DNA from: Cyclobacterium salsum | GTDB lineage: Bacteria > Bacteroidota > Bacteroidia > Cytophagales > Cyclobacteriaceae | Length of the DNA: 64,000 nt | Direction of reading: 5' to 3' | Assembly (NCBI RefSeq): GCF_010119245.1 | Contig: NZ_WNKG01000002.1 | Coordinates: forward strand, 62,001-126,000 | Shown: piece by piece, positions 34,693 through 43,438 of the stretch | Layout: each line of letters begins with the position of its first letter | Position numbering within the stretch: position 1 is the first letter of the stretch | The notes under the pieces: generated by a model | What the model was told of the DNA's origin: nothing | Databases searched by the model: none | The model's input: only the letters and a program-made list of their open reading frames with translations | Made by a program: the position numbers and the translations under genes

Positions 34693-35565
34693 ATGAACTA
34701 CAAGGAAGGGATGTTGGTAAAAGGAGCCTTGGACAATCAAGTGATTATAGTAACTGGGGGTGGCACCGGACTGGGGGCATCCATGTCTCGTTATTTTTTA
34801 TCACTTGGAGCAAAATTGGTCATCAGTAGCCGGAAATTGGCCGTATTGGAGGCGACTGCGAAGAAATTGGAGAAGGAGACTGGGGGGGAGGTTTTACCGC
34901 TGGCCTGTGATATACGGGATCATACGGCGGTGTCCGATATGTACGCTAAGGCCAAGTCCCATTTTGGAAAAGTTGATGCAGTGGTAAATAATGCGGCGGC
35001 TAATTTTATCAGCCCCACCCAGCGACTCTCTCCCAATGCCTTTCATACCATTTTGGATATTGTGCTCAAAGGCAGCTCAAATATGACCTTGGTAGTAGGC
35101 CAGGACTGGATCAAAGATAAAAAGCCGGGTGTGTTTTTAAACATTGTAACTACCTATGCCTCTACGGGGTCTGCTTATGTGGTTCCCAGCGCTGCGGCTA
35201 AAGCAGGCGTATTGGCGATGACACGCTCCCTGGCTGTGGAATGGGCTCCCTACGGTATACGGAGTAATGCCATCGCTCCGGGTCCTTTTCCTACAGAGGG
35301 AGCCTGGGAACGTTTGTTGCCAGGTCATCTGGCTGAAAAGTTTGATCCTGCCAAAAGGGTCCCCTTGGGAAGAGTAGGTGATCACCAGGAACTAGCCAAC
35401 CTCGCGGCCTATTTGATTTCTCCCTTTTCCGCTTTTGTAAACGGCGAAGTAATCACCATTGATGGGGGCGAGAGGTTACAGGGGGCCGGTCAGTTTAATG
35501 CCTTTCGGGACGTAAAGGAAGAAGAATGGGATGCCCTGACTAGCAAAAGGAAAAAGACAGACTAA
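34693..35565 (+). CDS. Short-chain dehydrogenase, 2,4-dienoyl-CoA reductase-like
   Basis: A 290-residue SDR. The NADP loop is TGGGTGLG (21-28) and NNAAANF is the NNAG-equivalent motif. The usual YxxxK is replaced by PSAAAKAG, as in 2,4-dienoyl-CoA reductases, and RSNAIAPGPFPTEGAWERL also fits that group. It would reduce unsaturated acyl-CoA intermediates in beta-oxidation, which matches an ETF-using lifestyle but is inferred only. The ATG at 34693 is preceded by an A-rich tract. Confidence 0.88.
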   Translation: MNYKEGMLVKGALDNQVIIVTGGGTGLGASMSRYFLSLGAKLVISSRKLAVLEATAKKLEKETGGEVLPLACDIRDHTAVSDMYAKAKSHFGKVDAVVNNAAANFISPTQRLSPNAFHTILDIVLKGSSNMTLVVGQDWIKDKKPGVFLNIVTTYASTGSAYVVPSAAAKAGVLAMTRSLAVEWAPYGIRSNAIAPGPFPTEGAWERLLPGHLAEKFDPAKRVPLGRVGDHQELANLAAYLISPFSAFVNGEVITIDGGERLQGAGQFNAFRDVKEEEWDALTSKRKKTD

Positions 35566-35583
35566 AATCCTTCAGGCTTTAAT

Positions 35584-36108
35584 TTAGCGTTTATCTTCTT
35601 TAAAGACCGGCGGCTTTTTAAATGGCAAGGCCAGCCTAAAATCCCAATTTGGCAAAACTTTCTGAATGTTATTTTCTTCCAGGGAGGTGGTTTCGATAAA
35701 GTACCAGTTCTCTCGGTTTTCGGTGCCTACGGCGATCAGATTGCTCTCCGTGATCAGTGTTCCCCCCGGCACTTTTGTGACTTGCTTTACAGGCACGATC
35801 GCATGAACCTCATCCTTTACCTGAACCGTTCGTATTTCCTTCCCAAATTGCAGGGAGGCCAACCGCTGCCCCTGCCTCTTCTTAGTTTCCTGAATCTGCT
35901 TTAATAATTCTTTCATGGCTTCCCTGCCTCCTGCTTTTTCGATCAAGGATGGATAGGTAAAATCCAACAGGATTTCATGGTCGCCATGTAACTGAGCGTA
36001 AGCATAAATCTGACCGGCTGTTTTTATTTCTTCCACTACCTGCCCATGGGCCGTTTGAACTTGTACTCCCGTCCAAAAAATAAGACCAAACAGTAAATTT
36101 TTTATCAT
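35584..36108 (-). CDS. Hypothetical secreted protein
   Basis: A 174-residue protein with a signal peptide (hydrophobic core about 4-18, likely cleavage after AHG before QVVEE). The mature part is mixed alpha/beta with a DFTYPSLIEKAGG segment that resembles small periplasmic proteins of the DUF4878/NTF2-like type, but I do not make that call firmly. The C terminus is rich in Lys and Pro. It converges on the SDR gene with 18 bp between stops. Confidence 0.7.
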   Translation of the reverse strand: MIKNLLFGLIFWTGVQVQTAHGQVVEEIKTAGQIYAYAQLHGDHEILLDFTYPSLIEKAGGREAMKELLKQIQETKKRQGQRLASLQFGKEIRTVQVKDEVHAIVPVKQVTKVPGGTLITESNLIAVGTENRENWYFIETTSLEENNIQKVLPNWDFRLALPFKKPPVFKEDKR

Positions 36109-36178
36109 AGCTAAACCGTTATTTTACTTCTAAAATAGGTCTAAGAAAATGAAAGTCAAGCCAAAAAATCAGAAAATT

Positions 36179-36364
36179 TCATTGCTCTACACCAGATGCA
36201 TTAAACCAGTGAAGTTCGCCATTTTCCATCCCATAACTGATCTGAATGGGATTGCAACAAACTTCACAATCCTCAATATACTCCTGATCCGAAACGCTGG
36301 GGTCAAGCAACATGGATATTTCTGAAAAGCAAAAGGGACATTGAAAAAAGTGTTCGATTTCCAT
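36179..36364 (-). CDS. CPxCG-type cysteine-rich small protein
   Basis: A 61-residue protein with two Cys pairs, CPFC (9-12) and CEVC (about 34-37), that could form one zinc ribbon. The family usually begins with a CPxCG motif; here the Gly is Phe. No signal peptide is present. Members are uncharacterised; binding to nucleic acid or protein is likely for such ribbons. It is a single gene with short AT-rich flanks. Confidence 0.8.
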   Translation of the reverse strand: MEIEHFFQCPFCFSEISMLLDPSVSDQEYIEDCEVCCNPIQISYGMENGELHWFNASGVEQ

Positions 36365-36550
36365 TATTTTTCGTGGGATAGTTTTTTTAGTCTACTAAAA
36401 TCCGGAAACAAAGTTGCGCTATCCTCCGGTTTTTTCTTTCGGTCGGTTTTTTACCGGAAATGACAAAGCCTTTTTTAGGATGAGGTTCCTCATTCAGGTG
36501 GTCTTATTTCTTGCGGTAACGAAAGGGAACTGGCATGGGGGATGATTCTC

Positions 36551-37264
36551 TTACAAACCGTTGCCACCTAAGGAAATGGTCGTCAGTTTGCTATCCAAAA
36601 CCTGTCCTTTTTCACATTTCAGGATTCGGTAAGGATATTTTTTTAGCAGTTCGTAATTGTGGGTGGCCATAAGGATGGCGGTACCTTTCTTATTGATTTC
36701 CTGAAAAAGCTTAAAAATTCCATCCGATACTTCCGGATCCAGGTTGCCGGTGGGTTCGTCTGCCAGCAGAATGGAGGGTTCGTTTAGCAGTGCCCGGGCA
36801 ATCACGACCCGCTGTTGTTCCCCACCGGATAGTTGATGGGGCATTTTCGTGGCAGCTCCTCCCAATCCCACACCCATCAGGACTTCAATCATCCTGTTTT
36901 TCATTTTGAGTTTGTCCTTCCAGCCGGTTGCACGAAGGACAAAATAGAGGTTTTCGGCCACAGAACGATCGGGAAACAATTGAAAGTCCTGAAATACAAT
37001 GCCCAATTTACGACGTAAAAAGGGCACTTCTTTCTTTTTGATTTTTTCGATGGAAAAACCGGCCACTTTGGCCTCTCCCATAATTAGGGGAAGGTCGGCA
37101 TACAGGGTTTTTAGCAGGGAACTCTTTCCACTTCCAGTTCTGCCAATCAGAAAGATAAATTCGTCTTTTTCTATGGAGAAATTTACATCCTTTAGAATCG
37201 TATTGATTCCCTGAAAAATACAGGCCCCCTGTACCTTGACTACCGGCTCATTCGAAAACACCAT
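36551..37264 (-). CDS. ftsE: FtsE-like cell division ATPase
   Basis: A 237-residue ABC ATPase. Walker A is GRTGSGKS (41-48), the signature [13 protein letters not shown] and Walker [14 protein letters not shown]. With FtsX it activates cell-wall hydrolases during division. FtsX is not adjacent here. The ATG at 37264 is chosen because the upstream option at 37294 would overlap the preceding gene by 29 bp, whereas this one lies one base after that gene's stop. Confidence 0.9.
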   Translation of the reverse strand: MVFSNEPVVKVQGACIFQGINTILKDVNFSIEKDEFIFLIGRTGSGKSSLLKTLYADLPLIMGEAKVAGFSIEKIKKKEVPFLRRKLGIVFQDFQLFPDRSVAENLYFVLRATGWKDKLKMKNRMIEVLMGVGLGGAATKMPHQLSGGEQQRVVIARALLNEPSILLADEPTGNLDPEVSDGIFKLFQEINKKGTAILMATHNYELLKKYPYRILKCEKGQVLDSKLTTISLGGNGL

Positions 37265-37265
37265 A

Positions 37266-37469
37266 TCAGAGGCTGAGTTTTTTGAGTTTGCCAAAAGGAA
37301 GTTCCTTGATCAATTGCTCTAGTTCAGCTTCTTTTCCCTCCAGACCGAATTTTTCAATGTTCTTTAATGGCCGGTCGGCTCTAAAATAGGCCACCAATAC
37401 AAAATTCTCATCCCGTATCTGTATGTAGTCCGGGATTTTTGCTTTCCCTTTTACTTTTATAATGTACAT
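37266..37469 (-). CDS. Fjo21-like small conserved protein
   Basis: A 67-residue basic cytoplasmic protein, with MYIIKVKGKAKIPDYIQIRD and YFRADRPLKNI as its conserved parts. I recognise it as the small Bacteroidota protein family called Fjo21, found in front of ftsE. Its stop sits one base before the ftsE ATG, so the two are translationally coupled. The function is not established; the coupling suggests a role with FtsE in division or cell-wall remodelling. Confidence 0.75.
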   Translation of the reverse strand: MYIIKVKGKAKIPDYIQIRDENFVLVAYFRADRPLKNIEKFGLEGKEAELEQLIKELPFGKLKKLSL

Positions 37470-37532
37470 AGGCGGACCGGTTAATTTTTGGAGATAGGTG
37501 ACCTTTCAGGTGAAAGATCACCTGCTATTCAA

Positions 37533-38189
37533 TTATGGATTGGCCTTGGCATGGTCTGACAGAAACTGCGCAAGTCCCTTGTCTGTTAGCGGATGATTCA
37601 GTAATCCGGTGATGACTTTAAGCGGGCAAGTCACCACATCAGCACCTAGTTCTGCGCATTTTACCAAATGCATGGTATGCCGTATAGAAGCGGCCAATAC
37701 CTCGGTTTCGTAGCCATAATTCTGGTAAATATGGACGATTTGTGAAATGAGATCCAATCCGTCAATAGAAATATCATCGAGCCTGCCAATAAACGGCGAA
37801 AGGTAACTCGCACCTGCTTTCGCAGCAAGGATGGCCTGTCCAGCCGAAAAAACCAGGGTGCAATTGGTACGGATGCCTTCGCTGGAAAAATATTTGATGG
37901 CTTTGATTCCTTCCTTAATCATTGGAACCTTCACCACGATTTTGTCATCAATTTTAGCTAATTCTTTGCCCTCGCTGACGATCTCGTCAAAATCAGTTGC
38001 AATTACTTCCGCACTTACGTTGCCATCTACAATATCACAAATGGCTTTGTAATGATTCCTGACTTTTTCTTTTCCACTAATCCCTTCTTTTGCCATCAGC
38101 GAGGGGTTAGTCGTCACGCCATCCAATACGCCCAAGTCGTAGGCTTCCTTAATCTCAGTTAAATTTGCGGTGTCAATAAAGAATTTCAT
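37533..38189 (-). CDS. fsa: Fructose-6-phosphate aldolase / transaldolase-like protein
   Basis: A 218-residue TIM-barrel enzyme of the short transaldolase (TalC/Fsa) class. [26 protein letters not shown] and the Schiff-base Lys region [13 protein letters not shown] are visible. The PFIGRLDD motif contacts phosphate. Length matches the homo-oligomeric short class that interconverts sugar phosphates by three-carbon transfer or aldol cleavage. Which activity dominates cannot be read from the sequence. Confidence 0.92.
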   Translation of the reverse strand: MKFFIDTANLTEIKEAYDLGVLDGVTTNPSLMAKEGISGKEKVRNHYKAICDIVDGNVSAEVIATDFDEIVSEGKELAKIDDKIVVKVPMIKEGIKAIKYFSSEGIRTNCTLVFSAGQAILAAKAGASYLSPFIGRLDDISIDGLDLISQIVHIYQNYGYETEVLAASIRHTMHLVKCAELGADVVTCPLKVITGLLNHPLTDKGLAQFLSDHAKANP

Positions 38190-38281
38190 GTGCGAAAATT
38201 AGGTTTGGTTTTATTACAAAATGGATAATAATTCAAAAGTAACAAAAAGAAGGGGAGCGTTTAATAAAAAGATAAAAAATA

Positions 38282-38361
38282 AGCGGCATCGCACCGCTAC
38301 AACCGCCTACCCTTGCTTCCTTCCGGACCTGGGGGATTCAGCAGGAGCTGGTCGTGCCGCT
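38282..38361 (-). ncRNA. ffs: Bacterial small SRP RNA (4.5S)
   Basis: On the minus strand this is an 80-nt hairpin RNA with the conserved SRP apical domain CAGGTCCGGAAGGAAGCAAGG (its GGAA tetraloop and asymmetric loop). The terminal stem AGCGGC/GCCGCT closes the molecule. It pairs with Ffh to target nascent membrane proteins. A consensus promoter ends just before its 5' end and a T-rich stretch follows the 3' end. Confidence 0.95.
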
Positions 38362-38366
38362 CAGTA

Positions 38367-38396
38367 CAAAGGTAGATAAATTTCTTTCAGCAACAA
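38367..38396 (-). promoter_or_regulatory. Bacteroidota-type promoter of the SRP RNA
   Basis: On the minus strand the -7 box TACCTTTG (38374-38367) lies 19 bp downstream of a -33 TTG (38396-38394). The predicted start near 38361 coincides with the 5' end of the RNA. The spacing equals that of the tRNA operon promoter at 5707-5736. Confidence 0.87.
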
Positions 38397-38516
38397 AAGT
38401 TTTTCCTCATCCATAGCTAATTCCTTTAGGGTCAAACCGATATTTTTTGGCAATATTATTGCAACCCTTTTTTACAACGGATAACGAACACACGTTTTCT
38501 CAAAACATTTTAAAAT

Positions 38517-38849
38517 ATGTTGACAAAATCGATTGGTATCATAAGTTTGATTTTTTTGCTGGGTTCATGTGCCCTATTTCAGCCAAGAATCCCCTATCAG
38601 TTGGGCATGTCTGAAAGCAAGTTTCTTCGACAAAATAAAGAAGCCGTCATCAGCCAGCTCAATGAAGACCGAAAAATATATCGAGTCAACAACGATGAGC
38701 GATTTTACATACTTGCCACGTTTGAAAATGGGGAATTGGTGAATTTAGAAGAAAAGGAATTAGCCCCTCAATGGCCTCGCCAGCGAATGATGGATGAAAA
38801 TGATTCCTACCAACAAAATCCCCAAAATCCCAACCAGCGCATGCCTTAA
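38517..38849 (+). CDS. Small hypothetical lipoprotein
   Basis: A 110-residue lipoprotein: the signal peptide ends in LLGSC, giving a lipidated Cys18. The mature part has a small alpha/beta core (QLGMSESKFLRQNKEAVISQ, then YRVNNDERFYILATFENGELVNL) and a disordered Gln/Asn/Pro-rich tail. It resembles SmpA/OmlA-like small lipoproteins in layout, but that is only an impression. It is divergent from the SRP RNA gene. Confidence 0.75.
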   Translation: MLTKSIGIISLIFLLGSCALFQPRIPYQLGMSESKFLRQNKEAVISQLNEDRKIYRVNNDERFYILATFENGELVNLEEKELAPQWPRQRMMDENDSYQQNPQNPNQRMP

Positions 38850-39203
38850 ATAGACGAATGCTTTCCGCTTATCCGAAGGCCAGTTTTCCCTATTCATTAC
38901 TTTTTGTCCCGGACAAATGAATTATTGAAAAGATAATCTAAAAAATTTAGTAAGTTTGACTTATTGATAAAAATTGTCTGTTACTGGTGGGGTAAGCTTG
39001 GCGTTAAATGGTGAAAGTCACCTGAAAAATCAGGGGATAAGCCACAGGTTCTTCAAAATATAGCAAAGGAAAGGTTTTAGTCCAAACATGATATGTTCCG
39101 GATCTATTTCCGACTTACCCATCCTTATGATTTATTCAGGCAGGCATATTACCGGTAAAAGCAAAACCTAAGTTTTAATAGCGATCAGATCAAACGTAAA
39201 GAA
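38850..39203. other. Intergenic region upstream of the Gfo/Idh/MocA operon
   Basis: This 354-bp stretch holds no credible gene or structured RNA. It is AT rich and contains a weak hairpin near 39000-39040. Nothing was recognised as an operator. Confidence 0.4.
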
Positions 39204-40550
39204 ATGGAAAATAACCGACGGAAGTTTTTAAAGAGAATAGGAATGGCAGGTGCCGCCTCGGCTATTGCACCGGCGGCTTTTGGGGCAGCCCATCCGAAAA
39301 AGGTGGTGCCAATGAACCGCCTGTCCCAAAAACCTGCTGACAGGGAGTTGAAAATCGCACTGATAGGTGCGGGGATTATGGGAACGCAGGACATGAACAC
39401 GGCACTTCAGCATGAAAATGTGGAGGTGGTAGCGGTTTGTGACCTGTACGATGGTCGATTAGAGTCGGCCAAGGAAAAGTGGGGGCAGCATCTATTTCTC
39501 ACAAAGGACCACAAAGAGATCTTAAAAAGAGACGATATCGATGCCGTATTGATTGGTACTCCCGATCATTGGCATAAGCAAATAAGTGTGGATGCGCTCA
39601 ATGCGGGAAAACACGTTTATTGCGAGAAACCCATGGTTCACTCCGTAGAGGAAGGAAAAGCGGTCATCGATGCCTGGAAAAATTCCGGTAAGGTCTTCAT
39701 GGTAGGTAGCCAGGGGATTTCCAGCCTGGGAAATGAAAAAGCAAAAGAACTATTGGCATCGGGCGCGATCGGAGATATCAATTACGCAGAGGGATTTTGG
39801 GCTCGTCATTCTCCTGAAGGAGCCTGGCAGTACCATGTGCCTGCGGATGCTTCTACGCAAACGGTAGATTGGGAACGTTACATTTCCAATACCACAGACA
39901 GGGAATTTGATCCGCTTCGGTTTTTCCGTTGGAGGAATTACCTGGATTACGGTACCGGCATGTCCGGAGATTTGTTCGTTCACTTGTTTACCAGCTTGCA
40001 TTTTATCACCAATTCCCTTGGGCCAAATAAAGTTTCTGCCATGGGTGGATTAAGGTACTGGGAAGACGGAAGAGAGGTTCCGGATGTATTGCTGGGAATG
40101 TTTCAATATCCCGACAGCAAGGAGCATCCGGGGTTCAATTTATCCCTGCGATGTAATTTTGTAGATGGCACCAGTGGGTCCACCTATTTGAAAATTGTGG
40201 GGAGCAAAGGATCTATGGATGTGAAGTGGGACGAAGTAGTGGTCAAAACCAACCAGCAGGCATCTAGCGACGATCCTTTTTTAGAAGCACAAGCACAAAT
40301 GAGTGGCGGGGCTGCTGATCGCAAACGTATACTGCCTCCTAATGAAATGGTTTATAAAGTGGAACCCGGATATAAGGGAGCTCATTACGACCACTTTGGG
40401 AATTTTTTCACCGCCATTCGTGAAAATGGAACAGTGACAGAAGATCCCGTTTTTGCATTTAGAGCGGCTGCACCGGCGCTTTTATGTAATGACAGCTACT
40501 TTCAGGATGAATTTATTGCCTGGGATCCGGTAGAAATGAAGTTGGTGTAA
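39204..40550 (+). CDS. Gfo/Idh/MocA family oxidoreductase, Tat-exported
   Basis: A 448-residue NAD(P)-dependent oxidoreductase. The N terminus has a twin-arginine signal (RRKFLKRIGMAGAASAI), so it should be exported folded with cofactor. The Rossmann motif is IALIGAGIMG and the family EKP motif is YCEKPMVHS. Secreted members of this family in Bacteroidota act on sugars or glycosides, often by transient C3 oxidation. The DUF1080 gene follows 36 bp downstream, which supports a role in glycoside breakdown. Confidence 0.9.
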   Translation: MENNRRKFLKRIGMAGAASAIAPAAFGAAHPKKVVPMNRLSQKPADRELKIALIGAGIMGTQDMNTALQHENVEVVAVCDLYDGRLESAKEKWGQHLFLTKDHKEILKRDDIDAVLIGTPDHWHKQISVDALNAGKHVYCEKPMVHSVEEGKAVIDAWKNSGKVFMVGSQGISSLGNEKAKELLASGAIGDINYAEGFWARHSPEGAWQYHVPADASTQTVDWERYISNTTDREFDPLRFFRWRNYLDYGTGMSGDLFVHLFTSLHFITNSLGPNKVSAMGGLRYWEDGREVPDVLLGMFQYPDSKEHPGFNLSLRCNFVDGTSGSTYLKIVGSKGSMDVKWDEVVVKTNQQASSDDPFLEAQAQMSGGAADRKRILPPNEMVYKVEPGYKGAHYDHFGNFFTAIRENGTVTEDPVFAFRAAAPALLCNDSYFQDEFIAWDPVEMKLV

Positions 40551-40586
40551 CGAAATAGCTTTTACCTAAAACAATAAAATAGAAGA

Positions 40587-41195
40587 ATGATGAACACACT
40601 TGCAAAAAAATCCGGTCTGTTTCTGGCCATGGCCATGGGGCTGTTTTTGACCTCATACGGTCAAAAAGCACTTTTCAATGGAGAAGACCTTACTGGATGG
40701 ACGATCTATGGCACCGAAAAATGGTACGTTGAAGACGGGATTTTAGTGTCCGAAAGTGGACCCGATGCCGAATACGGGTACCTGGGTACGAAAGAAAATT
40801 ACGATGATTTCGAATTGACGGCACAGTTTAAACAGGATCAGGATGGAAATAGCGGCATTTTTTTCCGGTCCACCTTCGAAGGAACCAAGGTATCTGGTTG
40901 GCAGGTAGAGGTCGCCCCTCCCGGCAATGACACGGGTGGAGTATACGAGTCGTATGGAAGAGGTTGGCTTATCAAACCAGATCCGGAATTGGACAGGCAC
41001 CTGAAGTTCGGGGAGTGGAATGATATTAAAATAAGGGTAAAAGGAGACCGGGTGAGAACCTGGCTGAATGGAAAGAAAATGGTGGATTACAGCGATGAGA
41101 AGATCGGACAAGGTGAGGGACAGATAGCCTTGCAAATCCACAGTGGCGGAGGCTTGAAGATCTCCTGGAAGGATATAGAAGTGAAGGAACTTTAG
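40587..41195 (+). CDS. DUF1080 (3-keto-disaccharide hydrolase-like) secreted protein
   Basis: A 202-residue protein with a signal peptide (cleavage near YGQ-KAL) and one concanavalin-like jelly-roll DUF1080 domain. Family features are LFNGEDLTGW at the start, GNSGIFFRS and WNDIKIRVKGDRVRTWLNG. Some DUF1080 proteins cleave 3-keto-glycosides, which fits the oxidoreductase upstream. A strong terminator lies about 50 bp after its stop. Confidence 0.9.
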   Translation: MMNTLAKKSGLFLAMAMGLFLTSYGQKALFNGEDLTGWTIYGTEKWYVEDGILVSESGPDAEYGYLGTKENYDDFELTAQFKQDQDGNSGIFFRSTFEGTKVSGWQVEVAPPGNDTGGVYESYGRGWLIKPDPELDRHLKFGEWNDIKIRVKGDRVRTWLNGKKMVDYSDEKIGQGEGQIALQIHSGGGLKISWKDIEVKEL

Positions 41196-41249
41196 ATCCC
41201 ATTCCGGTAGCCCTTTCGAAAGCTAATCGCAAAAGCTAAAAAATGAATC

Positions 41250-41279
41250 AAAAAAGGTCCCATTATAGGGGCCTTTTTT
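41250..41279 (+). terminator. Terminator after the DUF1080 gene
   Basis: A 12-bp stem (one G-U pair) AAAAAAGGTCCC/GGGGCCTTTTTT with a 6-nt loop ends in T residues. It overlaps the upstream part of the acyltransferase reading frame and argues for a later start of that gene. Confidence 0.88.
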
Positions 41280-41359
41280 GGTATCAGGACTATTGTTTGA
41301 CGAAAGGAAGGAACCTTTGGGGCATTTTTCGTAATTTGCACCCTGTTAAAAGATACTAT

Positions 41360-42502
41360 ATGTCTAAATTTGATTCCATAAGACCTTTTTATGATAGTGA
41401 AGTCAACAATGCGTTGAAGGAAGTCGCCGATCATCCCATGATGAAGGCGATGATGAATTTTACTTTTCCGGATAAAGAAGAAAGGGAATGGACCGAGCAA
41501 CTTTTAAAAACACATTCCATCAGGGATTTTCAAATTAACTTTATTTATCATTCTGTTCGAAAAGTGCTGGACCTCACTTCTGATGGCCTTACCACTTCGG
41601 GCTTCGAAAAGCTGGAGCCGAATACGGCCTATTTGTTTATCTCCAATCATCGTGATATTATTCTCGACACTTCCCTTTTAAACGCCACCTTGTACGAGCA
41701 TGGCTTGTTGATGACCACCTCAGCGATCGGCGATAATTTGGTGAAAAAGCCATTTCTAAAGTCACTTTCGCGACTCACCCGTAACTTTATAGTCTATAGG
41801 GGGCTGAGTAGCAAAGCGATGCTGGAGTTTTCCAGATTAAACTCAGAATACATTCGAGAGGCTATCCTTTCCCAAAACCGATCTGTATGGATTGCCCAAC
41901 GGGAGGGAAGAACCAAGGACGGGCTTGACCTCACGCAGAAAGGGATCCTAAAAATGCTATCCAAAGGGTGTGAAAACCTTTCGTTGAAAGATTATTTTCT
42001 GAAACTTAAAATTGTACCCGTATCCATTTCCTATGAAAATGATCCGACCGATGTCTTGAAAATGCCCGAACTTCTGGCTAAAGCGAGGGAAGAAACCTAC
42101 GTAAAGCAGAAAAATGAGGATTTCAGAACTCTTATGAGTGGGATTATGGGACAAAAAAAGCGGATTCATATTTCCGTTGGTAAAGTTCTGGATGAAGAAA
42201 TAAATGCTATTTTTGAAAAAGAAAGTAGTGTCAATAAACAACTTCAGTTATTGGTAGAGGAACTAGACAAGGTCATCGTACGAAATTATCGGCTATGGCC
42301 TACGAATTACATTGCGCTTGACTTATTGAATCAATCGGATGAACACCGGCATCAGTACACTTCTGAAGAAAAAGAAGAGTTTCAGGAAAGGATTCAACGA
42401 GGTGTGGAAATGGATAACCCAATGGCCGTAAAGAATTTCCTTTCCATGTATGCCAACCCCGTAATTCATAATGACAATTTGCAACAGTTAGCTCCCAAAT
42501 AA
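41360..42502 (+). CDS. Lysophospholipid/glycerol acyltransferase (PlsC-like)
   Basis: A 380-residue acyltransferase. The catalytic H-x4-D motif is in FISNHRDIILD, and a second motif, AQREGRTKDGLDLT, corresponds to the phosphate-binding PEGTR block. The length exceeds a minimal PlsC, closer to DHAPAT/PlsB-like forms. It would acylate a glycerol-phosphate derivative in membrane lipid synthesis. The ATG at 41360 is preferred because the upstream in-frame ATG at 41243 lies before a terminator. Confidence 0.82.
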   Translation: MSKFDSIRPFYDSEVNNALKEVADHPMMKAMMNFTFPDKEEREWTEQLLKTHSIRDFQINFIYHSVRKVLDLTSDGLTTSGFEKLEPNTAYLFISNHRDIILDTSLLNATLYEHGLLMTTSAIGDNLVKKPFLKSLSRLTRNFIVYRGLSSKAMLEFSRLNSEYIREAILSQNRSVWIAQREGRTKDGLDLTQKGILKMLSKGCENLSLKDYFLKLKIVPVSISYENDPTDVLKMPELLAKAREETYVKQKNEDFRTLMSGIMGQKKRIHISVGKVLDEEINAIFEKESSVNKQLQLLVEELDKVIVRNYRLWPTNYIALDLLNQSDEHRHQYTSEEKEEFQERIQRGVEMDNPMAVKNFLSMYANPVIHNDNLQQLAPK

Positions 42503-42562
42503 GGAGTCCAACACAATAGATAAGAAATCCACTAATTTCCACCACAAACTACTCGTAATCCC

Positions 42563-43438
42563 TTGAAAGAAAAGCGTGTAAAAATAGGTTTGGTACAGCT
42601 GAGCTGCAGTGCCGATATCGATCAAAACCTGGAAAAAACCAAGCTGGCTATTCGGAAAGCGGCCAGTGAAGGGGCACAGGTCGTCTGTTTACAGGAACTT
42701 TTCCGATCCCTGTACTTCTGTGATTTAGAGGAATATGAGAATTTCGCGCTGGCAGAGAAGGTTCCCGGGCCCTCTACGGAAACCTTTTCCTCGTTGGCCC
42801 GGGAACTGGAACTGGTGTTGGTAGTATCCCTTTTCGAAAAACGAGCAGAAGGCATCTACCACAACACCACTGCCGTAATAGATGCAGATGGAAGGTACCT
42901 TGGTAAATACCGAAAAATGCATATTCCGGATGATCCAGGCTTTTATGAAAAATTTTATTTCACGCCCGGAGATTTGGGATATAAAGTTTTTTCCACCAGG
43001 TTTGGGAAATTGGGCGTGTTGATTTGCTGGGACCAATGGTATCCGGAAGCGGCACGGATCACCAGCCTGATGGGGGCTGAAATTTTATTTTATCCCACCG
43101 CTATCGGCTGGCATGAATCCCAGGATGCTGACACCAACGAGGAACAATACCAAGCTTGGCAAACCATTCAGAAATCACATGCCGTGGCAAACGGGGTGCC
43201 TGTAGTGGCCGTAAACCGAACCGGAATGGAAGGAGAAGTACAATTTTGGGGAGGCTCTTTCGTAACCAATGCTTTTGGAAAAGTGGTCTATCAGGCACCC
43301 TATTTGGAGGAACAGGTGGAGGTGGTGGAAGTGAGCCTGACCCAATCGGACCGGTACCGGACGCACTGGCCGTTCCTCAGGGACAGGCGCATCGATAGTT
43401 ATGACCCCATTCTCAAGCGCTTTCTGGATGAAGATTGA
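42563..43438 (+). CDS. aguB: N-carbamoylputrescine amidase
   Basis: A 291-residue nitrilase-superfamily hydrolase. The catalytic triad is E in VCLQELF, K in KYRKMHIPDD and C in LICWDQWYPEAAR. YEKFYFTPGD and the family C terminus THWPFLRDRRIDSY identify the AguB group. It converts N-carbamoylputrescine to putrescine. The gene starts at TTG and overlaps aguA by 11 bp, so the two steps of agmatine use are coded together. Confidence 0.95.
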   Translation: MKEKRVKIGLVQLSCSADIDQNLEKTKLAIRKAASEGAQVVCLQELFRSLYFCDLEEYENFALAEKVPGPSTETFSSLARELELVLVVSLFEKRAEGIYHNTTAVIDADGRYLGKYRKMHIPDDPGFYEKFYFTPGDLGYKVFSTRFGKLGVLICWDQWYPEAARITSLMGAEILFYPTAIGWHESQDADTNEEQYQAWQTIQKSHAVANGVPVVAVNRTGMEGEVQFWGGSFVTNAFGKVVYQAPYLEEQVEVVEVSLTQSDRYRTHWPFLRDRRIDSYDPILKRFLDED

